From NCBI GenBank assembly GCA_021397845.1, contig CM038038.1, forward strand, positions 72,586,748 to 72,650,747: a stretch of 64,000 nt of DNA. The letters run 5' to 3'. The notes below the pieces were generated by a model that saw nothing but the letters and a program-made list of their open reading frames with translations, was not told the DNA's origin and did not search any database. Every line of letters starts with the position of its first letter. Position 1 is the stretch's first letter. The stretch is from Areca catechu. Its lineage: Eukaryota > Streptophyta > Magnoliopsida > Arecales > Arecaceae. Position numbers and translations under genes: made by a program. Below, piece by piece: positions 1-10,075 of the stretch.

Positions 1-85
1 CGTTCTCTCCCCCTATCAAGCCTTTTTTCTAAAAGAGCTATGGACATCCAAGGAAGGTTAATGGGCAATGAAGGCATGATCCTTG

Positions 86-273
86 TTCAAGCCTCATATC
101 AAGACTTCTTCCCAAAGTGCTTGGTTGGCTATGGAGAAAATCATTGATCCTCAAATCAAGAAGACAACTCCCTTGTTTCAAGCCCCATATCAAGCCATCT
201 TCCTAAAGTGCTTGGTCGGCTATAGAAGAAAATCATTGACCCTTAAATCAAGGAGACAACTCCTATCTTTCAA
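86..273. repeat. ~91 bp tandem repeat that hosts the Sirevirus insertion
   Basis: Two full units start at 86 and 177 with the same wording (TTCAAGCC...ATCAAG, then AGTGCTTGG, then AAATCATTGA). A third unit begins at 269 and is cut by the copia element. Its continuation, TTCAAGCCCCAAATCAAG, resumes at 9542. The spacing is 91-92 bp. Bases 1-85 resemble the same repeat less clearly. No gene is visible here. Confidence 0.8.
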
Positions 274-2102
274 TGAAATTCCCAAGGCACTGAGAGGGGG
301 GTGAATCAGTGACTCCCAAATCTTTTTATCAAATTATAACTGCTGAACCTGTAACAAAAATTATACAACCTACAAGCAACAGCACTACCACTCCTCTGCT
401 CTTCCCTGTATTGATCTCAGGAAAGCGGAGTCAACCCGGTAGGCTCTCCAATATACAACATATCTCCAGAATAGATCAATCACATTACAAACAAAAATTT
501 TACCATGGTTCGGCCGTAGCCTACATCCACAAATGATCACCCTCACTAGGTGGCTCTCACTGATAAAAAAAATGATCTAGAAGATCTGCTCCTCACTGAA
601 GCTCATGATCTTCAAGATCTACTCTTCGCTAGAGTTCTTTTGATCTCACTGATCTTACAGAGTTTACTTCTCATTGATACATACACATTTGCCTCTTATT
701 TGAGGTCTTACTAATTGAAACACCGTTCAAGACAGATCAAGAATCAAGAACAAGATATCCCCCTTTAATCTCATAGATCAAACAACATAATTCATCCCAT
801 AACCAATGAACTGTAAAGAAATGGATGAAGGGGATCTTACCAATTTCAGATCACTGCTGAAAGAATACCACATACTTGCTATTGCTGAAACAGATTTGCG
901 ATCATCAAAGATTTTCGTTGATCTGCTCCTCACAGAAGCATCTCTTCTCAATCATGGAAATCATCTCTTCAATCTTTAAAGCTGAATCTAGAAACCACAC
1001 CCTCAGCTCTCATCAACAACAATTTTAGCATCATCTCTCATTTCTGAATTATGCTCAACCTCTTCTTTTTCAGCACAGCCCAGCTCCTTTTTTCATTTCT
1101 TCTCCTCAGCTATTTTTCTTCCATTTTTTTTTTTATTCTCAAGAAAAGTTCGTCCTCCAACCACCGACGTTCTCTATGAAGTTCTAATATATATACTTCA
1201 GCCCCCCATGTGACCGAGAACCCCATAAAACTACCTCCAGCTGGCACCGTTAAAATAGCCTACTCGTCATCCGAGCCGACTTGAATTTCACCGAGCCGAC
1301 TCTTCCAGAACACAGGATTCCAAACTGTCAAATCCAGCTGACTGGAATTTCACCCAGCTGACTCTTCCAAACCACAGGATTCTAGACTGTCAAATCCAGC
1401 TGACTGGAATTTCATCTAGCCGACTCTTCCAGACCACAGGATTCTTGACTGTTAAATCCAGCTGACTGGAATTTCACCGAGCTGAATGGATCCCCTGTTC
1501 TAAAAAAAGTTATTTTTCTTCAACTGTCAGTTTACCTTTAAAACAGTTGAAATTTATCTTGTCGTCAATAGAGAACTTATAGATCTTTGAATAGATTTCC
1601 AACAATCCTAAGAACAGCAAAAACGGAGCTCTATACAAAAAGATATGATCATTTAAAGATGTCATCAACCTGGAACGAAATGTACTAGCGGAAAAAACTG
1701 ATTTACCTTTAACCATCAATTCACCTTCTAAATCAGTAGATATTGATCTTATAATCAGCAGAGAAGTTGTAGACCATTGAAAAAGCTTTCGAAAAAGCCT
1801 AAGAACAGCTAAAATTGAGCTCTATGTTGAAAGATATGATCATTTAAAGATTACTGTGTTCTGAAATTTTTCTGCTGTCACTCTACAGTCTTCACTGATG
1901 CAATTTCCACTGATTAAACAGATGCTACACTATAATATCCCCCTTTTGAGATAAATCTTAGTAACCATACACCTGCACACCCAACTTGAGTAATTATTTC
2001 ATATCACACATCTGTGCACTGTACTAACATATTTGTGCCGTGCCATGTGCTGTGCCATTTGCAATGCCAACAACTACAACTCAGTCATCACTGAGAACAA
2101 CA
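274..2102 (-). repeat. 3' LTR of the Sirevirus element
   Basis: Starts TG and ends CA (AACAACA). It is collinear with 7753-9541. It carries the 62 bp tandem array (1281-1480) and an imperfect duplication of about 180 bp: 1515-1700 and 1700-1860 both end in a GATATGATCATTTAAAGAT segment. Small frames on either strand inside it look accidental. Confidence 0.92.
1281..1480. repeat. 62 bp tandem repeat inside the Sirevirus LTR
   Basis: The phrase TGGAATTTCA (first copy TTGAATTTCA) recurs at 1281, 1343, 1405 and 1467, exactly 62 bp apart. Each unit continues with a GACTCTTCCAGA-like block, CACAGGATTC, an ACTGTCAAATC block and CAGCTGACT. The other LTR has the matching array at about 8757-8945 with fewer or shorter units. 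The CAGCTG core suggests a possible protein-binding or enhancer role, which is inference. Confidence 0.85.
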
Positions 2103-2235
2103 ATCTCCCCCTTTGGAGTTGTTTGCAACTACTATGCAAAGGTAACCACCATGCATTTGATACCAAGCATGCACAATTATCTCCCCCTTTGACAACAAAA
2201 CCAAAGGGAACTCCCCCTGAAACTCAACTTTCCTT
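2103..2235 (-). promoter_or_regulatory. Multiple polypurine tracts next to the Sirevirus 3' LTR
   Basis: Read on the minus strand, A/G tracts of the form AAAGGGGGAGAT occur next to the LTR (about 2103-2116) and about 75 nt further upstream (2180-2192), with a shorter AGGGGGAGTT at 2210-2220. The tract nearest the LTR would prime plus-strand DNA synthesis. Several copies of this tract are a recognised Sirevirus feature. Another such tract lies inside the LTR near 1940. Confidence 0.8.
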
Positions 2236-2337
2236 GAATCTCAGGCAATTGAGAGTGAATAGTCAAAGCAAACTTTTCACCTCTACTCACTTGCCCCTGC
2301 AACTATGATACCCTGCTAGTGATATTTCCATTTTTGA

Positions 2338-2526
2338 TCAATGAGATGGTACAACCCCTAAGAGAGTCCTAAGCCTCTCAAACACATCCTTTGCCAGAGG
2401 CTTGGTGAAGATGTCGGCAACCTGATCAGCTGTGGGTATAAATTCCAGCTTCACTTCATTCTGAGCTACCTGATCATTCAGAAAGTGATATCTGATATCT
2501 ATATGCTTTGTTCTAGAGTGTTGCAC
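2338..2526 (-). pseudogene. pol: copia pol, RNase H C-terminal end
   Basis: Reads HSRTKHIDIRYHF, then FIPTADQVADIFTKPLA, the conserved end of copia RNase H. It is in the same frame as the fragment at 2590-3300 and separated from it only by a TAG codon (2590-2592). The intervening codons still spell the expected segment including CDNSSAINISKNP. The break is therefore a single nonsense mutation rather than a deletion. Confidence 0.9.
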
Positions 2527-2589
2527 AGGATTCTTAGATATATTTATGGCACTACTATTATCACACTTGATGATTATGGGATTTTGACA

Positions 2590-3300
2590 CTAAATTCTTA
2601 AATCTTCAACTTGTCTTTTCATCCAGATAACTTGTGTGCAAGTTGCTGTAGCTGCTATAAATTCTGCTTCTGCAGTAGACAATGCAACTGACTCTTGCTT
2701 TTTGCTATGCCATGATACCAAATTCTGTCCAAGATAGAAAGCACCTCCACTTGTGCTTTTCCTATCATCCACACATCCTGCCCAATCTGCATTTGAGTAT
2801 GCAACTAATGTAAAATTCTCAGATTTGATATACCAAAGCCCAAAATTCACAGTACCCTTCAAATATCTCAGAATTCTTTTTACTGCCATCATGTGTGCCT
2901 CTCTAGGATCTGCTTGATACCGAGCTACGAGACATACTGACTGTAAGATATCTGGTCGTGATGCTGTAAGGTATAGAAGGCTTCCTATCATTGATCTGTA
3001 TAGTGTCTGATCAACTTTAGGACTGTTTTCTTCCTTGCTAAGCTTGTATCCGGTCACCATAGGAGTACTCACAGGTCTACAATCATGCATCTGAAACTTA
3101 TTGAGTATTTCTCCTACATATTTCTGTTGAGATAAGAAAATTCCATCTCTCTTTTGATGAACTTGTAACCCAAGGAAGAAGCATAATTCTCCTAACATAG
3201 ACATCTCAAATTCTTGTTTCATAACAATGGCAAACTTCTCACACATCTCTTCACTATCACCTCCAAAGATGATATCATCTACATATACAATGACAATCAT
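2590..3300 (-). pseudogene. pol: copia pol, reverse transcriptase C-half and RNase H
   Basis: Begins with the catalytic RT motif YVDDIIFGG (residues 6-14), then LGLQVHQ, YVGEIL and SLLYLTASRPDI of the RT thumb/connection. RNase H follows, with ADWAGCVDDRKSTSGGAF, SWHSKKQ and the STAEAEFIA active-site motif. It ends at the TAG at 2590-2592. Its 5' part overlaps 3275-3538 in another frame, marking a frameshift near 3300. Confidence 0.95.
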
Positions 3301-3538
3301 TTCTTATTCTCTTCTGTAAAAAATAAAGATTGCTGTCAACTAATCCTCTTCTGAAGCCAATCTGATGAAGATATGTGTCCAATCGTGAATACCATGCCCT
3401 TGGTGCCTGCTTTAGTCCATATAAAGCTTTCCTCAATCGACACACTATATTTGGATCATCACTGAGTATAAATCCATCAGGCTGCTCTATGAACACTTCT
3501 TCAAGATTACCATTTAAGAAAGCTGACTTCACATCCAT
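3275..3538 (-). pseudogene. pol: copia pol, reverse transcriptase middle part
   Basis: Contains MDVKSAFLNGNLEEVFIEQP (an RT active-site region, with the catalytic Asp in DVKSAF), then LYGLKQAPRAWY, the copia RT signature, and VDSNLYF. The frame shifts just before the YVDD motif (near 3300). No stop occurs before the shift. Confidence 0.95.
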
Positions 3539-3935
3539 CTGAAATCTTGAAACTTTTGTACACTGCTAGAGCAAGAAACATACGAATAGACTCCAATCTA
3601 GCAACAGGTGCAAATGTCTCGTCGAAGTCAATTCCTTCTATCTGAGCATAACCTTTGCATACCAAACGAGCCTTGTTTCTAATGATTTTTCCATTCTCAT
3701 CTAACTTGTTTCTAAAAACCCACTTAGTACCAATGACATTCTTTTGTGAAGGTCTTGGAACAAGTTCCCATGTTTAATTTTTCTCAATCTGATCAAGCTC
3801 TTCATTCATGGCTTTAACCCAATTTTCATCTTTTGCAGCTTCAGCTACACTTCTAGACTCTACTTGAGATAACAAGAGTACACACTCTTCATTCTGCGTG
3901 TCTGAATACCAGCATTAGGATTTCCAATAATCTGA
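3539..3935 (-). pseudogene. pol: copia pol, reverse transcriptase N-terminal part, decayed
   Basis: On the minus strand WVFRNKLDENGKIIRNKAR, LVCKGYAQ and FDETFAPVARLESIR are readable (about 3590-3730). These are the conserved RT start of copia elements. A frameshift near 3545 separates this from the next fragment, and stop codons are present toward 3775. The linker to integrase at 3938-4126 (an acidic segment ending DFRPRN) is also open but not conserved. Confidence 0.85.
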
Positions 3936-4226
3936 TCTCAGGGATGATCCCTTTGAAATACAACATTTCTTGGTCTAAAATCTGTTTCTATATTAGAATC
4001 ATCTGTTGTACTTTTCTTTGAGAGCTCAGGAGAAATATCATCTTGCTCATGCACTTGACTTTCATCAATTTCAGTATCTTCCACATTTGGATCATCATCA
4101 GAGGCATACACACCATGTTCAGCCACTTTTACATCTGTGCTTTCAACTATCTTCTTTAGCTACTTGTTATAGCACTTGTAATCCCTGCTTTTAGTTGAGT
4201 ATCCAAGAAAAATACCCTCATCTGCT

Positions 4227-5120
4227 TTATCTCAAATTTCCCAAATTTGCATTCCTGTTTTTGATAAAGCACTTACTTCCAAACACTTTAAAGTATTTAA
4301 CTGTTGGTTTTCTACCAAACCACAATTCATAGGGAGTCTTGTGAGTGTGAGGTCTGAAAAGACAGCGATTCTGAATATGCACTGCTATTCCAACTGCTTC
4401 TTTCCAAAACTTATGACTTATATTATTTTCTATCATCATTGTTCTTGCCATTTCAACCACTGCTCTATTCTTCCTTTCAACAACTCCATTTTGTTGTGGA
4501 GTCCTCACACATGAGTGTAGAAGTCGAATCCCATGCTTCTTACAATATCTAGAAAATTCACTCCAAGTAAATTCACTTCCTTGATCAGCTCTAATAGACT
4601 TGATTCTCTTGCCAATGGAATTCTCTATTTCTCTTCTAAAATTCTTCAAACATTCAAGTGTCTCATCCTTCTTCTTCAAAAATGAAACCCAAGTCATTCT
4701 AGTAAAATCATCAATGAATAACATCAAATAATATTCTCCATTTGTAGCCTGAGTTCTCATAGGACCACATAAGTCCATATGGTTGAGATCTAATGGCCTT
4801 CTAGAATAAAATTCTTTAAGCTTGTGATGACTCACAGTTTGTTTGCCTTTTTGACATGAACTACAAACTTCATCTCTCAATCTCTTCACATCTGGAAGAT
4901 CTCTAACTCCATGACAATTACATAGCTTGGCTAAATTCTTGTCACAAATATGACCCAACCTCTTATGCCATAGCTTTGCTTCATCATCCCTTGTTAGCAA
5001 ACATTCATTATTGTTCTTTTCATTTAGCACATACAAATTTTTGGAAGTTCTCTTTCCCTTACCAATCTGCTTGCCTGTTTCAATATTTCTGATAACACAG
5101 CCTTTATTTGAAAATACCAC
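4227..5120 (-). pseudogene. pol: copia pol, GAG-pre-integrase and integrase core
   Basis: Has LWHKRLGHICDKNL (zinc-binding pre-integrase His residues), CSSCQKGKQ (the Cys pair), then the rve core: NHMDLCGPM, FIDDFTRMTW (catalytic Asp), IRADQGSEF (second Asp) and RTPQQNGVVERKNR (catalytic Glu). The end has YELWFGRKPTVKYFKVFGSKCF. The D,D-E triad is intact in this fragment. It is separated from the protease by about 100 nt containing a frameshift and a stop. Confidence 0.95.
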
Positions 5121-5218
5121 ATTGTGACCATCTTACACAATTGGCTTACACAACAGATTGTGCTTCAAACCCTCAACATAAAGCACATTGTCACATAGGA
5201 TTTTGCCACCATTTAAAC

Positions 5219-5728
5219 TCACATATCCTTTTCCCACAATCTTAGCATCATCATTGTTGCCAAACTTGACCGACCCACCATTGAAATATTCATGTCACTC
5301 AATTTGGTCTTGTCCCCTGTCATATGCGATGTGCATCCACTATCAAGAATCCAAGATGTTTTCTTTGTTTGCACTTTCAAAGCAGCTTGCACCAACAAAG
5401 ATTTACTTTTCACTCTCCAAACAGCCTTTTTAGCAATTGTCATGGGCTTAGGTAGACTTTGTCTATCAATAATCTGATTTCTTTGTTTATCTTTGATTTC
5501 CTTTGCAACTTTTCTGAGAGGAATCTTCTTCTGAATTTTCTGTGAAGACAATATAGTCCTGCAATCTCTAGCAATGTGTCTAAAGATATGACATCTATAA
5601 CATTCTATCCAATTTTGCTGCATACAATTCCAAACATAGTGTCCCAATTTTCTGTATTTAAAACATTCTATGCTGATATCTTCCATACACTTCCTTGCTA
5701 TATGTCCAATCATGCCCATTGAAAGCAT
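5219..5728 (-). pseudogene. pol: copia gag zinc knuckles and aspartic protease
   Basis: Knuckle-like CCHC sites appear in a row: GHIARKC, CFKYRKLGHYVWNC (second Cys replaced) and CYRCHIFRHIARDC. A basic linker follows, then WILDSGCTSHMTGDK, the copia protease active site (DSG). The frame is lost about 50 residues after the DSG motif, near 5235. Beyond that, the minus strand still spells NVLYVEGLKHNLL to about 5150 in another frame. Confidence 0.92.
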
Positions 5729-6513
5729 TCAACTTCTTTGTTCTCAAGAACTGCAAATCTATTATTTGCAGATATTCCTTCAATTTTCTTAATCACCCTG
5801 TAGTTAGATGCTTTGTGACCATAAGTATTGCACTTCAAGCAATAACCATTGAACCTCTGCATTCTAATTTTCTGTTGAAACTTTTGTTGAATATTCTTTT
5901 TCTGGACATCTTTGATTTGAGATGAGCTCTTCTTCTTTTCAATTACTTTAAGCTCTTCTACTATACCCTTACCCTTAGCTTTTTCAATACTAGGGCAATA
6001 TCCAAGGCCAGCTTTTTCCTTATGAGCATTTTGTGATTCAATGAGTATTCCAAGGTTCTTCTGTGATTCTTGCATCTTGGCACAATTCAAACATTCTTTC
6101 ACATTTGAAGATGCTGAAGGTTCTTCTAGAATCTCATGTACTCTATCAATTTCTGCTCATAGAAACACTACCTGATTTTCAAGCTCCTGAATCTAACTAG
6201 CACTTTTGGCATAAGCAATATCCTTTTCTTCAATAATTATCTTCATTTCCTCCAAACTAGTCTTCAAATGAATTACTTGATCTTCTGAAACTTTCAACTG
6301 TTTGACATAGTCCATGCTTATTTCACTTGCTGTGTCAAGGCTTTTCAAATGTTCCATTTCATTTACCTTGTCTAGAAGACATTCATCTTTTTCATTTAAC
6401 AAATTTTCAACATTTCTTAGTTGCTCTTTTAATTCAATAACTTGCTTCTCAGTTTGCTTTAGGAGCTTAGCAAACTCCTTTTTCTTCTTTTGTCTCCTTA
6501 TCAAGGTAATCAA
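5710..6513 (-). pseudogene. gag: copia gag C-terminal half: coiled coil and extra CCHC knuckle
   Basis: Two open segments (6193-6513 and 5710-6102) with stops between. The first is a heptad-rich coiled coil (VIELKEQLRNVENLLNEKDE and similar). The second ends with CLKCNTYGHKASNY, a CCHC knuckle whose last Cys is Tyr, followed by ENKEVECFQWA leading into the next knuckle. With the upstream CFRCGDIGH site the element has about five knuckle-like sites. The role is assembly and RNA binding, from family knowledge. Confidence 0.8.
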
Positions 6514-6890
6514 GAGCTACAACTAGCTCTTTCTCATAGTCAATTACTCCTTGAGCATCAGACTCATCATCAGTAGTCACTTCTTCAACATACTCTTTTG
6601 TTTTAACACTCTTTTGTGTGAAGAGTTCTTTGCCATAAAGACATATTGCTCCCTAGAAGACTTGTTCTTTCCAATTTTCTTTTTGGACATCATACTATCT
6701 TCATCTGAAATTTTATCATCACTTGAAAATCTTCATTTGAAAAATCATCATTCTCCATTGATATTAAGTTTTTCTTTCTGTACATTTCAATCTTCTTCAC
6801 TTAGAGAATTTTCTATTATTATCATTGAAAGATTTCTTCCTTTTCTTATCATCATCATCTGAATTATCACCTTTCTTCTTCTTTTTGCAC

Positions 6891-7685
6891 TTAACAGCAA
6901 TGGCCTATATCACCACATCTAAAACAAATTAAGGGCAGAGTACCATTGAACTTTCCTTTTCCTTTCTTCAGACCTTTTGAGATATATGCTAGAAATTCTT
7001 TTCTCTCATCATCAGAATCATAATCATCCTCATCAGACAACTTTAGCTTCTCCATGGTTTGAAATGCCACCTCCATGTTAGATTTAATTGAACTAGGCAT
7101 CTCCATGCGTATCTCATATGCTACAATGGTTCTTTGCAATTCATCAAGACTAACTGTACTCAAGTCCTTGTCTTCCAACACTGAAACCTTTGGATTGTAT
7201 ATAGGAGGTAAAGATCTAAGAATCTTCTTTACAATGATTATCTCTGGAAGATCCTCACCAAGGCTTCTAATGGCATTTACTACCTTAAACACTCTGTTCA
7301 TGTAGCCTTGAAAGTTCTCATTACTAGACATCCTCAAAGCATCATATTCACTACGATGTACTTGAAGTTTGGCTTCTTTGATCTTCTCATCACCTTCATG
7401 AAAACTTCTGAGCTTGTCCCAAATCTGTTTGGCTGATTTCAAGTTCATCACATGTGTGTATTCATGTGGAGAAAGAGCGCTCAACAAAGCTTTGGCTACC
7501 TTGGCATTGTTTTCATGCTGCTTCATTTCTCTTTCATCTGTTACTTCATTCAAGGATGGAATGAATTGAACATTAATCATATTCCAAACTGAATATCCAA
7601 GAGACATCAAATATTGATCCATCCTGTTACTCCATCCATCATAATATGTTCCTTCAAAGAATGGGATCTTGCTGGAGTGAGCCAT
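6891..7685 (-). CDS. gag: copia Gag N-terminal domain (UBN2/Retrotran_gag type), truncated
   Basis: The 264-residue frame starts MAHSSKIPFFEGTYYDGWSN, about 65 nt downstream of the primer-binding site, so this Met is the likely start. It has AKQIWDKLRSFHEGDEKIKE, LSTVSLDELQRTIVAYEIRM and NFQGYMNRVFKVVNAI, typical of plant copia Gag. It ends soon after CFRCGDIGH, where the knuckle is incomplete and a stop follows. Sirevirus Gag is usually longer, and the remainder lies out of frame at 5710-6880. Confidence 0.9.
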   Translation of the reverse strand: MAHSSKIPFFEGTYYDGWSNRMDQYLMSLGYSVWNMINVQFIPSLNEVTDEREMKQHENNAKVAKALLSALSPHEYTHVMNLKSAKQIWDKLRSFHEGDEKIKEAKLQVHRSEYDALRMSSNENFQGYMNRVFKVVNAIRSLGEDLPEIIIVKKILRSLPPIYNPKVSVLEDKDLSTVSLDELQRTIVAYEIRMEMPSSIKSNMEVAFQTMEKLKLSDEDDYDSDDERKEFLAYISKGLKKGKGKFNGTLPLICFRCGDIGHCC

Positions 7686-7735
7686 CTGAACCTCTCTGAT
7701 GTAGTAACCCTGACTGTCAAATCAATTCTAGGTAA

Positions 7736-7750
7736 CCTGCTCTTATACCA
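7736..7750 (-). promoter_or_regulatory. Primer-binding site of the Sirevirus element
   Basis: On the minus strand it reads TGGTATAAGAGCAGG, 2 nt inside the 5' LTR. It matches the plant initiator-Met tRNA 3' end (TGGTATCAGAGC) with one change. This fixes the element's orientation. Confidence 0.88.
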
Positions 7751-7752
7751 AT

Positions 7753-9541
7753 TGAAATTCCTAGGGCACTCAGAAGGGGCGGTGAATCAGTGACTCCCAA
7801 ATCTTTTTATCAAATTATAACTGCTGAACCTATAACAAAAACTATACAACCTGCAAGCAACAGCACTACCACTCCTCTGCTCTTCCTATACTAATCTCAA
7901 GAAAGCGGAGTCAACCCGGTAGGCTCTCTACAACACAACATATCACCAGATATAGATCAATCATAATACAAACAAAAATTTTACCGTGGTTCGGCCGTAG
8001 CCTACATCCATAAACGATCACCCTCACTGGGTGGCTCTCACTGAGAAAAAAAATGATCTAGAAGATCTGCTCTTCACTGAAGCTCATGATCTTCAAGATC
8101 TACTCTTCACTAGAGTTCGTTTGATCTCATTGATCTTACAGAGTTTACTTCTCATTGATACATACACAGTTGCCTCTTATTTGAGGTCTTACCAATGAAA
8201 CACCGTTCAAGACAGATCAAGAATCAAGAACAAGATATCCCCCTTTGATCTCACAGATCAAACAATATAATTCATCATATAACCAATGAACTGTAAAGAA
8301 ATGGATGAAGGGGATCTTACCAATTTCAGATCACTCACTGCTGAAAGAATACCACACACTTGCTATTGCTAAAATAGATTTGCAATCATCAAAGATTTTC
8401 ATTGATCTGCTCCTCACTGAAGCATCTCTTCTCAATCAATGGAAACCATCTCTTCAATCTTTAAAGCTGAATCTAGAAACCACACCCTCAGCTCTAATCA
8501 ACAGCAATTTCAGCATCATCTCTCATTTCTGAATTCTGCTCAATCTCTTCTTTTTCAGCATAGCCCAGCTCCTTTTTTCATTTCTTCTCCTCAGCTATTT
8601 TTCTTCCTTTTTTTAATTCTCAAGAAGAGTTCGTTCTCCAACCATCGACGTTCTCTATGAAGTTCCAATATATATGTTCAGCCCCATGTGACCGAGAACC
8701 CCATAAAACTACCTCCAGCTGGCACCATTAAAATAGCCTACCTGTCATCTGAGCCGACTGGAATTTCACCAAGCTGACTCTTCCAGACCACAGGATTCCA
8801 GACTGTCAAATCTAGCTGACTAGAATTTCACCCAGCCGACTCTTCCAGACCATAGGATTCTAGACTGTCAAATCTAGCTGACTAGAATTTCACCCAGCCG
8901 ACTCTTCCAGACCACAGGATTCTAGACTGTCAAATCAAGCTGACTGGATCCCTTGTTCTAAAAGAACTATTTTCTTTCAACTATCAGTTTACCTTTTAAA
9001 ACAGTCAAAATTGATCTTGTCATCAATATAGAACTTATAGATCTTTAAAAGAGCTTTCCAACAAGCCTAAGAACAGTAAAAATAGGGCTTTATACAAAAA
9101 GATATGATCATTTAAAGATGACATCAACCTGGAACAAAATGTACCAGTGGAAAAAACTGATTTACCTTTAACCATCAATTCACCTTCTAAATCAGTAGAA
9201 CTTGATCTTATAATCAATAGAGAACCTTTGAAAGAGCTTTCCAAAAAGCCTAAGAACAGCTAAAACTGAGCTTTTTGTTGAAAGATATGATCATTTAAAA
9301 ATTACTGTGTTCTAAAATTTTTCTGTTGTCACTCTACAGTCTTCACTGATGTAATTTCCACTGATTAAACAGATGCTACTCTATAATCTCCCCCTTTTGA
9401 GATAAATCATAGTAACCATACACTTGCATATCCAACTTGGGTAATCATTTCATATCAACACATCTGTGCACTGTACTAACATATTTGTGCCGTGCCATTT
9501 GAAAGCCAACAACTACATCTCAATCGTCACTGAGAACAACA
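7753..9541 (-). repeat. 5' LTR of the Sirevirus element
   Basis: 1789 bp, TG...CA, collinear with 274-2102. It is shorter mainly through small indels and a missing block near the outer end (GTGCCATTTG context). It holds its own 62 bp repeats (8757-8945) and the ~180 bp internal duplication. It should contain the promoter. The exact TATA box is not obvious, though TATATATGTTCAGCCCC at 8669 is a candidate on the plus strand. Confidence 0.92.
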
Positions 9542-9546
9542 TTCAA

Positions 9547-10075
9547 GCCCCAAATCAAGCCACAAAACCTTGGAAGAAGAAATTTGAATTTGGGCTCCCT
9601 CTTCATGGAGCTTTGTATTTTTGAAATTTGAATGGATTTTAAGGTGCCTATATAAAGGGCCTTACCCCTCCCTTGTAAAGTTTAATGTTGATGAATGAAA
9701 AAAAGTTATTTGAGTGTTAATCTTAGTTGCCTTCGTTCCTTAAGAACGTCGATCACCATGAGAGAACGCCTTCGCCTTCGGGCATCGAGAGGTGTGAGGC
9801 CTCAAGTTATCGTCTCTTCAACCACTCCATCTTCCAACTTCGAGTTCGGAGTCCATTGGGATCGTCTAATCAAGCATCTAGCAAGAAGAACTCCATCCAC
9901 CACCAACATCAACTCTCATTGTAAGGGCCTCTTTTTTGTATTCTTCCAACTCTTGTATGACATTATATATTAATAAAGGCATCTGTTTTCATCATATAAT
10001 GTTGTGTCTTATTTATGATTATGATGAACCCCATAGATTAGAGCAATGGAATTAGGATTATGATGAAGTTCATAA
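9547..10075 (+). other. LTR-like fragment with TATA box, flanking the Sirevirus
   Basis: No gene. GCCTATATAAAGGGCC (about 9645-9661) followed by a CTCCCTTGT leader and GAATGAAAAAAG is the typical core promoter layout of plant LTRs. The block CCTTCGCCTTCGGGCAT (9768) recurs in the LTRs at 22.5 and 25.4 kb, so a related family is likely. The 5' part of this LTR would be the repeat upstream of the copia insertion. Confidence 0.55.

Larger units (their letters stand above)
274..9541 (-). mobile_element. Sirevirus-type Ty1/copia retrotransposon, nearly full length, degenerate
   Basis: Two ~1.8 kb LTRs (274-2102 and 7753-9541) flank a minus-strand interior ordered gag, protease, integrase, RT, RNase H, which is the copia order. 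The TSD TTCAA is exact (269-273 and 9542-9546). The primer-binding site lies beside the right LTR and the polypurine tract beside the left, so transcription ran right to left. Known Sirevirus marks are present: LTRs well over 1 kb, a cluster of AAAGGGGGAG-type tracts, and a long gag with CCHC knuckles. The coding frame is broken by several frameshifts and at least one nonsense codon (TAG at 2590-2592), so it is not autonomous now. The LTRs differ by many point changes and small indels, so it is not a very recent insertion. Confidence 0.93.

Noticed and set aside
1510..1719. 69-codon frame repeated in both Sirevirus LTRs (also 9035-9244)
   Set aside because: Differs in frame and length between LTRs and lies in an internally duplicated noncoding block.
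9695..9973. 92-codon frame after the Sirevirus insertion
   Set aside because: Follows directly on an LTR TATA leader and has no homology that I recognise; likely untranslated LTR sequence.
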